Below, piece by piece: positions 37,168-45,957 of a stretch of DNA of 64,000 bases. A program made the translations under genes and the position numbers. Position 1 is the first letter of the stretch. Each line of letters begins with the position of its first letter. Source of the stretch: Thiothrix winogradskyi (GTDB lineage Bacteria; Pseudomonadota; Gammaproteobacteria; Thiotrichales; Thiotrichaceae); NCBI RefSeq assembly GCF_021650935.1, contig NZ_CP091244.1:3472001-3536000 (forward strand), given 5' to 3'. The notes under the pieces are model-generated. The model was given only the letters and a program-made list of their open reading frames with translations, was not told where the DNA came from and searched no databases.

Positions 37168-38484
37168 TTATTTTCCCAGTTTCATCAATTGCCCGGTCTG
37201 CTTATACGCCAACGCCTCCAAGACAATGCCGTTGGTGTTGGCAGTAATTGCCTTATTTGGCTGACCACTCACCTCGTACACGCCGGAATACCAACCGCGT
37301 TCTGGGTCAGCCAGAATCGCAGCTTTTTCCACCAATTTTTGAGTGTAAGCCGTTTCGTACAACATGTGCCAACCAATGGCAGCTTTGGTACTCAGCGTTT
37401 TAAACTGGCTGGCATCCTCACCCTTTTCAGTAATCGCATTCCAAGGCTTGCCACTGGTAAACACGGTGTTGTAAACGAAATAAGGTGCTTGGTCGATATT
37501 GTCTTCCGACACAGCGGTCAGGATGCCAGTGCTGGCAAACCGTTTTTCTTGCGCTTGATAAACCCGCCATGCCAGTTCCTGCGACAAGTGATCCCAGCCA
37601 AATTCAATACCATCGAGGATATACGGTTCACTGACCACGTAGTTGTGTGCGCCGTATTGCAGCGGGTCACGGCTATCGGTGGCGACTGAAATGCCTTCAA
37701 TCTCCACAAACTTGAGAAAATCGGTATAACGCAAGGCGGTGGAAACATCCGCCCCCATCAGGTTAAAGGATTTGGCAGCGTATTCCTCATAGCCCAAACG
37801 CCCCTCCTGTGGGTATTCGGTTTTGCCTTTGTTATCAAGCGCTGCCCCGTACATCGTACCCGCCACCAGCATCGGCGAAGTATCCCAGCTTGTGATGACT
37901 TGTTTGACCGATTGCGTGTGTTGCGGGTAATGCCAAGCCAATATATTAAACGGCACGAGCACCCGCCCAATGTCGATGGCTGACCAACCAATACCCTGTT
38001 CACTGGGCTGGTTGTTGTAATCCACCATTTGCAGGGAAATGGTGTTGTAGGATTTGTTGGGCAACTTGCCTTCAAACAAGGGCAGTTTTGCCAGCGAATC
38101 CAGTGCCCTGAAAATACGGGCATCGAATTCGTTCTGATCAATGATCCCCAGCCGTTGTGCCGCAATCACCGCCATCAGGTAGGATGAGGTATCCCACAAG
38201 GTGGACGCATTGTACTTGTCCACGGAATTGACCAACCCGGTTTCAGTCACGGTATTGTTCTGGAAATACTTCCAAGCGGTTTTTGCCCATTCCATTTCCT
38301 GCGCGGTTAGCGGACGAGTTGGGGCAATATTGATACCTGAACTGGTTTCAATGACCGCTTCGGGCGTATTAGCACTCCCCATACTGATACCCTCCAGCCA
38401 GCCGACCAACCCGAAAGCCGTGACCAGCCCGGTCAGAAAAATGATGTGGCTGCGGGCGCGAACCAGATTCTGTTTGAAACTCAT
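37168..38484 (-). CDS. DUF3131 protein, membrane-anchored (copy A)
   Basis: A 438-residue protein with an N-terminal membrane helix (about residues 13-32) and a large periplasmic DUF3131 domain. Blocks shared with the copies at 52208 and 60308 include AWKYFQNN, STLWDTSS, VDYNNQPSEQGIG, EGRLGYEEYAAK, GAHNYVVSEPYILDGIEFG, TAVSEDNIDQAPYFVYNT, GWYSGVYE and NKAITANTNG. The fold is thought to be an alpha/alpha barrel like glycoside hydrolases, so a polysaccharide-modifying or -binding role is likely but unproven. It is the last gene of the leftward polysaccharide operon, separated from the glycosyltransferase by a repeat hairpin. Confidence 0.85.
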   Translation of the reverse strand: MSFKQNLVRARSHIIFLTGLVTAFGLVGWLEGISMGSANTPEAVIETSSGINIAPTRPLTAQEMEWAKTAWKYFQNNTVTETGLVNSVDKYNASTLWDTSSYLMAVIAAQRLGIIDQNEFDARIFRALDSLAKLPLFEGKLPNKSYNTISLQMVDYNNQPSEQGIGWSAIDIGRVLVPFNILAWHYPQHTQSVKQVITSWDTSPMLVAGTMYGAALDNKGKTEYPQEGRLGYEEYAAKSFNLMGADVSTALRYTDFLKFVEIEGISVATDSRDPLQYGAHNYVVSEPYILDGIEFGWDHLSQELAWRVYQAQEKRFASTGILTAVSEDNIDQAPYFVYNTVFTSGKPWNAITEKGEDASQFKTLSTKAAIGWHMLYETAYTQKLVEKAAILADPERGWYSGVYEVSGQPNKAITANTNGIVLEALAYKQTGQLMKLGK

Positions 38485-38514
38485 GCAATAACCTCATTAT
38501 TGTTATGCTCTAAA

Positions 38515-38632
38515 GACCCTCACCCCAACCCCTCTCCCGCAGAGCGGTAGAGGGGCTTCAAGATCAGGGTGATGCTGTTGCCATCTTGCTCCCCTCTACC
38601 GCTTCGCGGGAGAGGGGCTGGGGGTGAGGGTC
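38515..38632. repeat. Long inverted repeat covering the glycosyltransferase C-terminus and downstream gap
   Basis: Two arms of about 50 bases (38515-38565 and 38582-38632) are imperfect reverse complements, built of CCTCACCCC, CCCCTCTCCCGC and AGCGGTAGAGGGG. Each arm also folds internally (CCCCTCT with AGAGGGG). The right arm is read as codons: it encodes HPQPLSREAVEGS near the end of the glycosyltransferase, and the stop codon lies in the left arm. The hairpin could reduce read-through to the DUF3131 gene. Confidence 0.85.
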
Positions 38633-40438
38633 TTCATCCGGCTGCCAGAACGCTGCCATCACAATACCGCTCAACGCGATAATATTGTTCAACCCCCAGA
38701 ACACATTGACCAGAATCCCGCCCAGTGAATAGTCGTTGTTGCCAAGCGTGAAATACTGCACCGTGGCATACACCAGCCCCACCAAAGTCAGCACAATCAC
38801 CGCAAGCTGTGGCAGTACCAGATGGAAGAAATTACCTTCCTGTCGGTCTTTGGGTGTCACCGGGAATTTGATCTGCTCGCCCTTCAACACCGTCCAGATT
38901 GCCCGCAAGTTGACTGGGAAGAAAGACAGGTAACTGGCTTTGGAACGGTAGCCTGCAATTCCCCACGTCCCCACCATAAACGCCAGTTCCATTGCAATCA
39001 GGAACGGTAAAATGTGCAGGAAAAAGTCGCCAGTATACGCACTCACCGGGGCAATACCGCTAAACAAGTAAACCAGCGGTGCCGCCAAAAAGATCAAGTT
39101 CCAGATACCGCCGAGGTATGACCATGCGGTTGCCCCGTACATCAGGCGTTGCGCTAGGCTCATGCCCTTGCGGGTCATGGGGCTGTCATTCGCGACAATA
39201 TCCAGCGTGCCGCCTGCGTATTTAAAACGTTGCACTGTCCAGCTCAGCAAGTCTTGCGGGGAAAGCATCTTGGATTCAACGGTCGGGTGCAGCACCGATT
39301 TCCAGTGACGGTCTTCATCCGAATGCAACACAATGGAGGTGTAAATGTCTTCGGAAACGTGGAAACGGTACGGGGTAAACTCCTCTTCCCCTGCCACCTG
39401 ATGACGCATTTCCTGCACCAGACCGCTGTCGAGTGCTTGCCCACCCATCAGTTTCTGCAACTGTTTGGACTGTTTGCCAACCTGCTTTTCGATAGTATCA
39501 GCGTAGCATTTGAGGGCGGCTTCCATCACGGCTTCACGGCGGTGGATCGAACCAGCCCCGCAACAGAATGAGGCATTCGCCCAGTTGCGACGACGCTGAA
39601 TCACGTCGTAAAACATTTTCGGCTCATTCACGAAGGGGTCTTCGCCGACACGTATTTCGCCGAATATCGCTTCCACACCTTTACCGAGCCAACGCCCCGG
39701 CGCTTTTAAATAGTTGCCCCAAACATCCGGCAGGCGTTTGCCTTCGGGCAAATCAAAGAACCATTGCGGGGTTTGCACCCATGCCACATCCGGGTCACGA
39801 AAATAGCCCAGCGTGTGTTCGAGTATCGTCGGAAACGGGCGCGTGTCTGCGTCACATATGACGATGAAATCACCGTGAGTTTGCTCCATCGCATTGCGCA
39901 AATTGCCTGCCTTGAAACCGATATTGCTGCTGCGGGTGATGTAACCCACGCCTTCTTCTTCGGCAACTTGACGCATCGCGGGGCGTTTGCCGTCATCCAG
40001 CACGAAGATTTTCAGCTCAATTGGGTAGGGGTAGGTGACTTTTTTTGCATCAATGATACTCAGGCGTACCAACTCCACTTCTTCGTTGTAGGTGGGGAAA
40101 AACACATCCACCTTGATCGGGCGATCGTCGGCGTGTTCCGGGCGCACCACATCATCGAATTTGGCAGGCGGCGGCAATTGTTCGTAGTCTTTCACCTTCC
40201 ACAGGTTGAACACGAACAAACCCAGCCCGAAATAGGAGGCAGTTTCTGCCACCAGCAGCGGAATGGCGTACCACAAGGCATCCGGGTTAAGCGATTCTGT
40301 CCAACGCCACCACAAATACCATGCACCCAAGGTCATGGCGATGACCGCGAGGAATTGCCAGATGCCCTCCGTCACTGCCGAATATTCAAGCGGCGGTTCC
40401 GGCTGACGGTCTTCAAACTTGTCGAAATAGAATCCCAT
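38564..40438 (-). CDS. Cellulose-synthase-like family 2 glycosyltransferase
   Basis: A 624-residue inner-membrane processive-type glycosyltransferase. Two N-terminal helices (about residues 27-48 and 55-78) precede the GT-A domain with the substrate aspartates VLDDGKR and CDADTRP, the acceptor-site acidic motif SEDIYTS in place of TED, and QRFKYAGGT at the QxxRW position. Several C-terminal helices (about 435-600) would form the export channel. The SED and QRFKY changes keep the overall family pattern. The last 20 residues come from a repeat and are probably dispensable. It lies 14 bases after the glycoside hydrolase gene, so it likely makes the polysaccharide that the neighbouring enzymes modify. 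Confidence 0.88.
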   Translation of the reverse strand: MGFYFDKFEDRQPEPPLEYSAVTEGIWQFLAVIAMTLGAWYLWWRWTESLNPDALWYAIPLLVAETASYFGLGLFVFNLWKVKDYEQLPPPAKFDDVVRPEHADDRPIKVDVFFPTYNEEVELVRLSIIDAKKVTYPYPIELKIFVLDDGKRPAMRQVAEEEGVGYITRSSNIGFKAGNLRNAMEQTHGDFIVICDADTRPFPTILEHTLGYFRDPDVAWVQTPQWFFDLPEGKRLPDVWGNYLKAPGRWLGKGVEAIFGEIRVGEDPFVNEPKMFYDVIQRRRNWANASFCCGAGSIHRREAVMEAALKCYADTIEKQVGKQSKQLQKLMGGQALDSGLVQEMRHQVAGEEEFTPYRFHVSEDIYTSIVLHSDEDRHWKSVLHPTVESKMLSPQDLLSWTVQRFKYAGGTLDIVANDSPMTRKGMSLAQRLMYGATAWSYLGGIWNLIFLAAPLVYLFSGIAPVSAYTGDFFLHILPFLIAMELAFMVGTWGIAGYRSKASYLSFFPVNLRAIWTVLKGEQIKFPVTPKDRQEGNFFHLVLPQLAVIVLTLVGLVYATVQYFTLGNNDYSLGGILVNVFWGLNNIIALSGIVMAAFWQPDEDPHPQPLSREAVEGSKMATASP

Positions 40439-40452
40439 AACAGTGCATCTTA

Positions 40453-42600
40453 TTATTGTGATTGGATGGTAAAGCGGTATTCGTTACGGCTAATGACTTT
40501 ACCTTGCGCATCGGTAATCTCGGCTGCAAGGCGATACTTGCCCGGCTGCTGCACAGGCACGGTGTAATCACGCAAATGCCGGTGGCTATCGGGTGCAAGC
40601 TCAAATGACCAGCTTTGGGTATCGCGCTGTTGCCTGCCCTGCCAGAGCGTGAGCCGGTACTGGGCATTCGGCAAGTGCGCAAGGCTGTCATTCAACGCCC
40701 ATGCACCGACCGTAACAGGTTCGCCAGCCGCGTAATTCACCTTGTTCCAAGCAAGGCTGGGCAGAACCGGCTGGTAGGCTCGTTGCAAAGCGTAATAAGC
40801 CGGTTTAGGTTTACGCCAGAAATCGACCACTGCCCAATTCATGGAAGGCCAGTTTTCCACCAGCATGAACTGGAACAGCGAGCCGACAGGCTGATACGCC
40901 TGCCGCCGGTAGGATTCGGCTGCCAGTTGTGTCAGTTGCGCCTGATAGTGCTGAGTGTTGCTAATGAATTGTTCCAGCGTTTTGCCTTGTGGCACTTTGG
41001 CAATTTCCAAGGTCTCCTTACGCTGAAAATTGTGGTATTCCCACAGCTTCCAATCGGCTTTGCTGATGGGCAATTCTGGCTCTTCACCAAGGATTTTTGC
41101 CAGCGTGAAGCGATCCGGTAAGGCTTGCGCTCCGAATTCGGCAATGGTGTGCAGCTTGGTTGGCTTGGCGTAATCCAGCCAGTGACCGGAATACCAGCCT
41201 AACCAAGGGTGTTCCTTGGTGGCAGAAATCGCGGTAATCGGGCGAGTGTTATCCAATGCCTTGGCTGTCTGGTAAAGCTTGTCATCCAGCCGCTTGTTTT
41301 GCTGCGGGTCGTAATCCTTGTATTTCCACTTCATCCAGTCCGCATCCCACGGCGGTTCATTGTGCAACGTCCAGTGGATGATGGAGGGGTGATGCCCGAA
41401 CTGGCGAATCATGTCACCCACTTGGGAAACGGCTTGCTGATGGAATTCGGCGGTATCCTGATAGCCCCATTGCAGCGGGAAATCCTGCCAAACCATCAGC
41501 CCGGTTTCATCGCACAGGCGGTAAAACTCCGGCGCGGTAATATGGGCGTGGACACGCACGGTGTTGATGTGGGCATCCTGCATCAATTGGATGTCGCGGC
41601 GGAAATCGTCCGTTTTCATCTCGCTCAGCCACTGGTGGGCGATGTAATTCGTGCCTTTGAGCAGGATGCGCTGGTGATTGACCTTCCAGATGCCTTGCGA
41701 GGAACGCTCGACCTTGCGGAAGGCGATGCTGCGCTGGAAGCTGTCTAGCACCTTGCCATTGTGTACCGCGCTGACAGTGAGGGTGTAAAGGTTGGGGTCG
41801 CCATAACCTTTGGGATTCCAGAGTTTGGGGTGGGTGATGGGGATGGTAAGCGCGGAACGGACTGGGCTTATGCCTTGCCACTCACCGACTGACCACTGCA
41901 ACTGCGCCCCCGCTGGCAATTTACCCAGCACAGCCAGATCGACCTTGACCCGCCATTGCTCCAATCCCTTGACGGCTTGCACCTGCACTTGCTGTGGCTG
42001 CAATTGCACCTGCGCTGACTGCTGCAAGCGCACCTCACCCCAGATGCCGCCGGTATTCTTTTCCTGCCCACGTTCCGACCATGCACCACCGGGGCGGGTA
42101 TCGTGATGCGCAAAAATGCCTTTGATCAGCCGTTTGCGCAGTGAGAAATCTTCGGGCTTTTCCAACGGACTGTTAACCCGCACCAGCAGGGTGTTTTGCC
42201 CTGCCTTGAGGTGTGGGGTCACGTCGAAGGAAAAGGTTTGGAAATAGCCTTCGTGTGCACCGAGTTTCTGCCCGTTCAGCCACACATCGGCGAAGTAATC
42301 GACTCCGCCAAAATGCAGGCTGGAAAGGGTTTCAGGCTCAACTTCAGCATGGAAATTGAGGCGATACCACGCCATGCCGTGATGGTCGAAACCCTGCGTA
42401 GACCAATTGCCGGGAACACGGATACGCTGCCAGCGGGCGTTGTTCGCTGGCATCTCTGCGCTACCGGAAGGCAGGAACTCCCAAGTGCCATTGAGTGAAC
42501 CCGCGACGTTTGCCGTATCCGGCGGTGTTGTTGGTAACACGCTGCACCCCTGAATCGACAGGAATACCGCCAGCAGCAAGGCACGGGATAGCCAGTTCAT
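40453..42600 (-). CDS. Lipoprotein glycoside hydrolase family 2 (beta-galactosidase/mannosidase/glucuronidase type)
   Basis: A 715-residue outer-envelope lipoprotein (signal ending IQGC) that should cleave a beta-linked sugar. It has an N-terminal jelly-roll sugar-binding domain (about 40-190), an Ig-like domain, and a TIM barrel with the acid/base Glu415 in HNEPPW and the nucleophile Glu488 in IAEFGAQ. The C-terminal domain is all-beta. Both catalytic residues are present, so it is expected to be active. It starts one base after the kinase stop. Such enzymes in exopolysaccharide loci trim or recycle the polymer; the sugar cannot be named. Confidence 0.88.
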   Translation of the reverse strand: MNWLSRALLLAVFLSIQGCSVLPTTPPDTANVAGSLNGTWEFLPSGSAEMPANNARWQRIRVPGNWSTQGFDHHGMAWYRLNFHAEVEPETLSSLHFGGVDYFADVWLNGQKLGAHEGYFQTFSFDVTPHLKAGQNTLLVRVNSPLEKPEDFSLRKRLIKGIFAHHDTRPGGAWSERGQEKNTGGIWGEVRLQQSAQVQLQPQQVQVQAVKGLEQWRVKVDLAVLGKLPAGAQLQWSVGEWQGISPVRSALTIPITHPKLWNPKGYGDPNLYTLTVSAVHNGKVLDSFQRSIAFRKVERSSQGIWKVNHQRILLKGTNYIAHQWLSEMKTDDFRRDIQLMQDAHINTVRVHAHITAPEFYRLCDETGLMVWQDFPLQWGYQDTAEFHQQAVSQVGDMIRQFGHHPSIIHWTLHNEPPWDADWMKWKYKDYDPQQNKRLDDKLYQTAKALDNTRPITAISATKEHPWLGWYSGHWLDYAKPTKLHTIAEFGAQALPDRFTLAKILGEEPELPISKADWKLWEYHNFQRKETLEIAKVPQGKTLEQFISNTQHYQAQLTQLAAESYRRQAYQPVGSLFQFMLVENWPSMNWAVVDFWRKPKPAYYALQRAYQPVLPSLAWNKVNYAAGEPVTVGAWALNDSLAHLPNAQYRLTLWQGRQQRDTQSWSFELAPDSHRHLRDYTVPVQQPGKYRLAAEITDAQGKVISRNEYRFTIQSQ

Positions 42601-42601
42601 A

Positions 42602-43033
42602 TCACACCAACTGCTTGCTAACGTGCAGGTGGTTGCCCTTGGCATCACTGCTGTAACGAATGGAATCCGCCAGCAAGTGAATCAGCCCCATACCCCAGCC
42701 ACCTTCCGGCAAGTCTTCCGGGTTAGGCATATCGCGAGCCGTACTATGCAGTTCATCCGGCATGGTGTGACCACGGTCAGAAATCACCAAATGCACTTCC
42801 TGCGGGCTATATTCCACCCGCACCTGTACGTCATTACCGCCCTGCATCTGGTAAGCATGTTCGATCACATTGTTGACGGCTTCCACCATCATCAGTTCGA
42901 GTTGCCCCAATTGTTCTGCGGACAATGACAACTCTTGCCCGATGCCACGCAATGCGCCGGAAAGCACCCGCACCTGTTCCAGACGGCTGTCGATGGAAAG
43001 GCGGATGTTGTACTCCTGATATTGCATGTCCAT
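42602..43033 (-). CDS. RsbW-like anti-sigma/serine-kinase ATPase
   Basis: A 143-residue GHKL-fold ATPase of the partner-switch class. The N box is MMVEAVNNVIEHAY, the G1 position is SDRGHTMP (DxG-like) and the G2 block is GGWGMGLIHLLAD. Such kinases bind and phosphorylate a STAS antagonist and, when free, hold a sigma factor or other target. The ATG at 43033 overlaps the stop of the nucleotidyltransferase gene as TGATG and has AGGAGG 7 bases upstream. Its STAS partner is probably the gene at 44259. No sigma factor gene is in the window, so the target is open. Confidence 0.85.
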   Translation of the reverse strand: MDMQYQEYNIRLSIDSRLEQVRVLSGALRGIGQELSLSAEQLGQLELMMVEAVNNVIEHAYQMQGGNDVQVRVEYSPQEVHLVISDRGHTMPDELHSTARDMPNPEDLPEGGWGMGLIHLLADSIRYSSDAKGNHLHVSKQLV

Positions 43034-44223
43034 CACGCTGCCTCCTTTTCCCACGCTTGGACTTCATGGAAAATCAGCATATTGCTGAACAACAGCATGT
43101 CGTGGATGTCACTAGGATTCAGTGCCCGGCGCATGTCATCGACCAGCCAGCGGATTTGGGTTTCGCCCAGATTCAACACATTGCCATCCGGTGAAATGCA
43201 GTCGCCGCCGAAAACCAGCTTGTTGTCCAGCGATGCCATCCCACCAATACGGGTGTAATCGCTAATCAAGCATTCGCTGATTTCCGCGCCGGATTCGATC
43301 ACGCAGTTCGCACCGATCATGCAAGGTCCGGTAATTTCCGCACCCGCTTCGATTTTGCTGCTGCTGCCGATGTAAACCGGCGGTTTGATCTTAACCCGAT
43401 CCCAGTTGATGCTCACATTGATGCCTGTCCAGACACCCGGTTTCACCTGTTTGCCGGGCATACGGAAACCCTTGATCTTGCCTTGTAGTGCCATGCGGGT
43501 TGCTGCCCACACATCAGGGACAGAGCCGATGTCGACCCACTGGAAATCCATGGGCAAGCCGTAGAATTCCTCACCGGCTGCGACCAGCGCGGGGAACAGT
43601 TGACCACCGATGTCGTATTCAATCCCGGCGGGGATGTACTGGAAAATATCCGGCTCGAAAATGTAAATACCGGTATTGATGGTGTTAGACACCGCTTCTT
43701 CCGACTTGGGCTTTTCCTGAAATTGCACAATGCGCTGGTGCTCGTCGAGTTTGACCACGCCGTATTTGTGAACTTCCTCGTGCGGCACTTCTTGCAGGAT
43801 AATGGTGGCAATACCGCCCTTTTCTTTGTGCCAGCGCAGAGCAGCACTGATGTCGAGGTCAATCCACGCATCGCCGCACAGCACGATGAAGGTTTCATCA
43901 AAGAAACCGGAAAACTCCTGAATGCGCTTCATGCCGCCTGCCGAGCCGAGGGCTTTGCCTTCCAGCCCGTCTTCGGTCATGTAACCTTCGTAGGAATAGG
44001 CAATGTGCACACCCAATTGGTTGCCATCGCGGAAATAGTTTTCGATCACTGGTGCAAGATGACTGGTATTGACCACAATCTCACGCACACTGTGGGCGCG
44101 TAACAGCTCCACTATGGATTCCATCACCGGCTTGCGCAGGATCGGGATCATCGGTTTCGGCATTTCGTTGGTAATAGGACGCACCCGCGTCCCTTTACCG
44201 GCTGCCAGAATCATCGCTTTCAT
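43033..44223 (-). CDS. Sugar-1-phosphate nucleotidyltransferase (mannose-1-phosphate guanylyltransferase-like)
   Basis: A 396-residue enzyme that would activate a sugar 1-phosphate with an NTP. The N-terminal Rossmann-like domain starts MKAMILAAGKGTRVRPITN (signature GxGTR), with PKPMIPI, the metal Asp in CGDAWIDLD, and EKPKSEE. The C-terminal left-handed beta-helix has hexapeptide turns (IGSSSKIEAGAEITGPCMIGANCVIESGAEI). A tail of about 50 residues follows that is not part of the core. It lies between the STAS and anti-sigma genes, suggesting that precursor supply and its control are expressed together. The exact sugar (mannose, glucose) is not determined. Confidence 0.87.
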   Translation of the reverse strand: MKAMILAAGKGTRVRPITNEMPKPMIPILRKPVMESIVELLRAHSVREIVVNTSHLAPVIENYFRDGNQLGVHIAYSYEGYMTEDGLEGKALGSAGGMKRIQEFSGFFDETFIVLCGDAWIDLDISAALRWHKEKGGIATIILQEVPHEEVHKYGVVKLDEHQRIVQFQEKPKSEEAVSNTINTGIYIFEPDIFQYIPAGIEYDIGGQLFPALVAAGEEFYGLPMDFQWVDIGSVPDVWAATRMALQGKIKGFRMPGKQVKPGVWTGINVSINWDRVKIKPPVYIGSSSKIEAGAEITGPCMIGANCVIESGAEISECLISDYTRIGGMASLDNKLVFGGDCISPDGNVLNLGETQIRWLVDDMRRALNPSDIHDMLLFSNMLIFHEVQAWEKEAA

Positions 44224-44258
44224 GAAAGCCCCTCCTCAGTTGAGTGATACGCAATCAA

Positions 44259-44597
44259 TTAGGCAGCAACAGCACTTAATGCTGCTTCAACACTGTCAGC
44301 CATACGGAACACGCGATTCATGCGGGTCAACGTAAACAGATCAGCGACAATGCCCTTAGCACCGACAACAATCAGATCGCCACGATTACCCACTTCTTTC
44401 AACAGGCTGACCAGTGCGCCGAGGCTACTACTGTCCATAAATTCCACTTGGCTAAGATCCAACACAATACGGGTAGCACCATCTTTCAATAGTTGGCTAA
44501 TTTGAAGTCTGAATTCGGGAGCAATGGCAGCATCCATACGAGCTTCGCCAATGGTTGCAATGGTAAAATCGCCTTGAACATGCGTAGAAAGTTTCAT
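44259..44597 (-). CDS. STAS-domain anti-anti-sigma factor (RsbV/SpoIIAA-like)
   Basis: A 112-residue protein filling a single STAS domain. The phosphorylatable serine is in EFMDSSSLGALVSLL (Ser56-Ser58), matching SpoIIAA-type DSSGLG. When unphosphorylated it would bind the RsbW-like kinase of the operon and release its target; kinase action and PP2C phosphatase (47580) would reset it. The ATG at 44597 has GAGG 9 bases upstream, while the ATG 15 bases earlier has no site. It is the first gene of the leftward polysaccharide operon. Confidence 0.87.
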   Translation of the reverse strand: MKLSTHVQGDFTIATIGEARMDAAIAPEFRLQISQLLKDGATRIVLDLSQVEFMDSSSLGALVSLLKEVGNRGDLIVVGAKGIVADLFTLTRMNRVFRMADSVEAALSAVAA

Positions 44598-44730
44598 TCT
44601 TGTTGTCCTCATTGTTAGGGGAAATAGTGTCGGCTTATTATTTTTCTATATAATCATTCTATACACTAATCAGAAAAAACAGCAACAAAAGTTACTTAAA
44701 CGGTTAGATGCCATTAGCAAAGATAGAACT

Positions 44731-44758
44731 TTCTTATGGATAGATGATTATCTATAAT
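44731..44758 (+). promoter_or_regulatory. Candidate promoter of the FIST/kinase operon
   Basis: A perfect TATAAT (44753-44758) has a weak TTCTTA (44731-44736) 16 bases upstream, 50 bases before the FIST start. The surrounding divergent region is very AT-rich. Confidence 0.4.
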
Positions 44759-44808
44759 GAGTCGCTAATCTCATGAAAATAATAAACTAACAACAGGAAC
44801 GCTCACCC

Positions 44809-45957
44809 ATGCACATGACACCTGCTCAAATCTTTGTCGATCACAGTGGTACTTGCGAGGGCTTGCTGCAATTGCTGGATAACGCCGTCACGGCTGGGGC
44901 AAAAAGTATCTTAGTACTCGCCGCCGATGCCAACGGCTTTACCCCGGCACAACTCGACACTCATTTACAGGCACTGCCCATCCCCATCTTTGGCGGTATC
45001 TTTCCTGAAATCATTGCCAATGGGCAAAGCCTGCAACAAGGCAGTGTGGTCTGCGCCTTACCGCTTGCCAGTCAGGTGTACCATGTCGAACAGCTATCTG
45101 ACCCTAATGCGGACTATTTCTCCGCCATAGAAGCCCTGTCCGCGCAAACACCCGCCAATTCCACACTAGTGACCCTGGTTGATGGTCTGAGCAAACGCAT
45201 AGGAACGCTGCTAGAAAGCCTGTATGAAGTCTTTGGCGGACACTATCAGTATATCGGCGGTGGGGCTGGCTCCCTCAGTTTTGTACAAAAGCCCTGCCTG
45301 TTCAGCAACCAAGGCTTGCGGATGGATTGCGCCCAACTCACCTGCATCGAGTTGCCGCTCAGTATCGGTATCGAACACGGTTGGCACAAATTCGCCGGAC
45401 CATTCTTTGTAACCGGCGCATACAACAACACCATTACCACGCTCGATTACCAACCCGCCTTTGAAGTGTATCGACAAGTTGTCGAAGCTGACAGCGGCAA
45501 ACGCTTTGCAGATGGTGAGTTTTTTGACATCGCCAAAGCTTACCCCTTTGGCTTAGAACGCCTAAGCAGCGATGTTGTGGTACGTGACCCACTCTTTGTC
45601 GACGGTAATAAATTAATCTGTGTGGGCGAAGTACCCGCCAATCACATCATTTACATTCTCAAAGGTGAGCCAGATGACCTGCTGGCGGCATCACACGCTT
45701 GCGCCAACACCGCCATCCAGACGCAAAACCCGCCCGTATTGGCATTATTATTTGACTGCATCAGCCGTACCCTATTTTTACAAGAACGCTTTGCGGAAGA
45801 AGTCGATAATATTTGCTCCAAATTACCCGCAAACACGCCGTTGATAGGGGTTTTATCGTTGGGGGAAATCGCGGATGCAGGTAACACCTGCTTGGAATTT
45901 TTCAACAAAACCATCGTGTTGGGCATCCTCACTGAAACCGGAGAATCAGCGGCATGA
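44809..45957 (+). CDS. FIST-domain sensory protein
   Basis: A 382-residue cytoplasmic protein with FIST_N (about 15-210) and FIST_C (about 215-365) domains. Recognisable blocks are IFGGIFPEIIANG, YIGGGAGSL, LFDCISRTLFL (the FIST_C core Cys-containing motif) and TPLIGVLSLGEIAD. FIST domains are proposed small-ligand sensors paired with signalling proteins; the ligand is unknown. The end overlaps the hybrid kinase gene as ATGA, so the pair is probably one sensory unit. It is divergent from the STAS operon. Confidence 0.85.
   Translation: MHMTPAQIFVDHSGTCEGLLQLLDNAVTAGAKSILVLAADANGFTPAQLDTHLQALPIPIFGGIFPEIIANGQSLQQGSVVCALPLASQVYHVEQLSDPNADYFSAIEALSAQTPANSTLVTLVDGLSKRIGTLLESLYEVFGGHYQYIGGGAGSLSFVQKPCLFSNQGLRMDCAQLTCIELPLSIGIEHGWHKFAGPFFVTGAYNNTITTLDYQPAFEVYRQVVEADSGKRFADGEFFDIAKAYPFGLERLSSDVVVRDPLFVDGNKLICVGEVPANHIIYILKGEPDDLLAASHACANTAIQTQNPPVLALLFDCISRTLFLQERFAEEVDNICSKLPANTPLIGVLSLGEIADAGNTCLEFFNKTIVLGILTETGESAA

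Noticed and set aside
39764..40567. Rightward 267-residue frame opposite the glycosyltransferase
   Set aside because: An antisense shadow; no ribosome site or recognisable motif.
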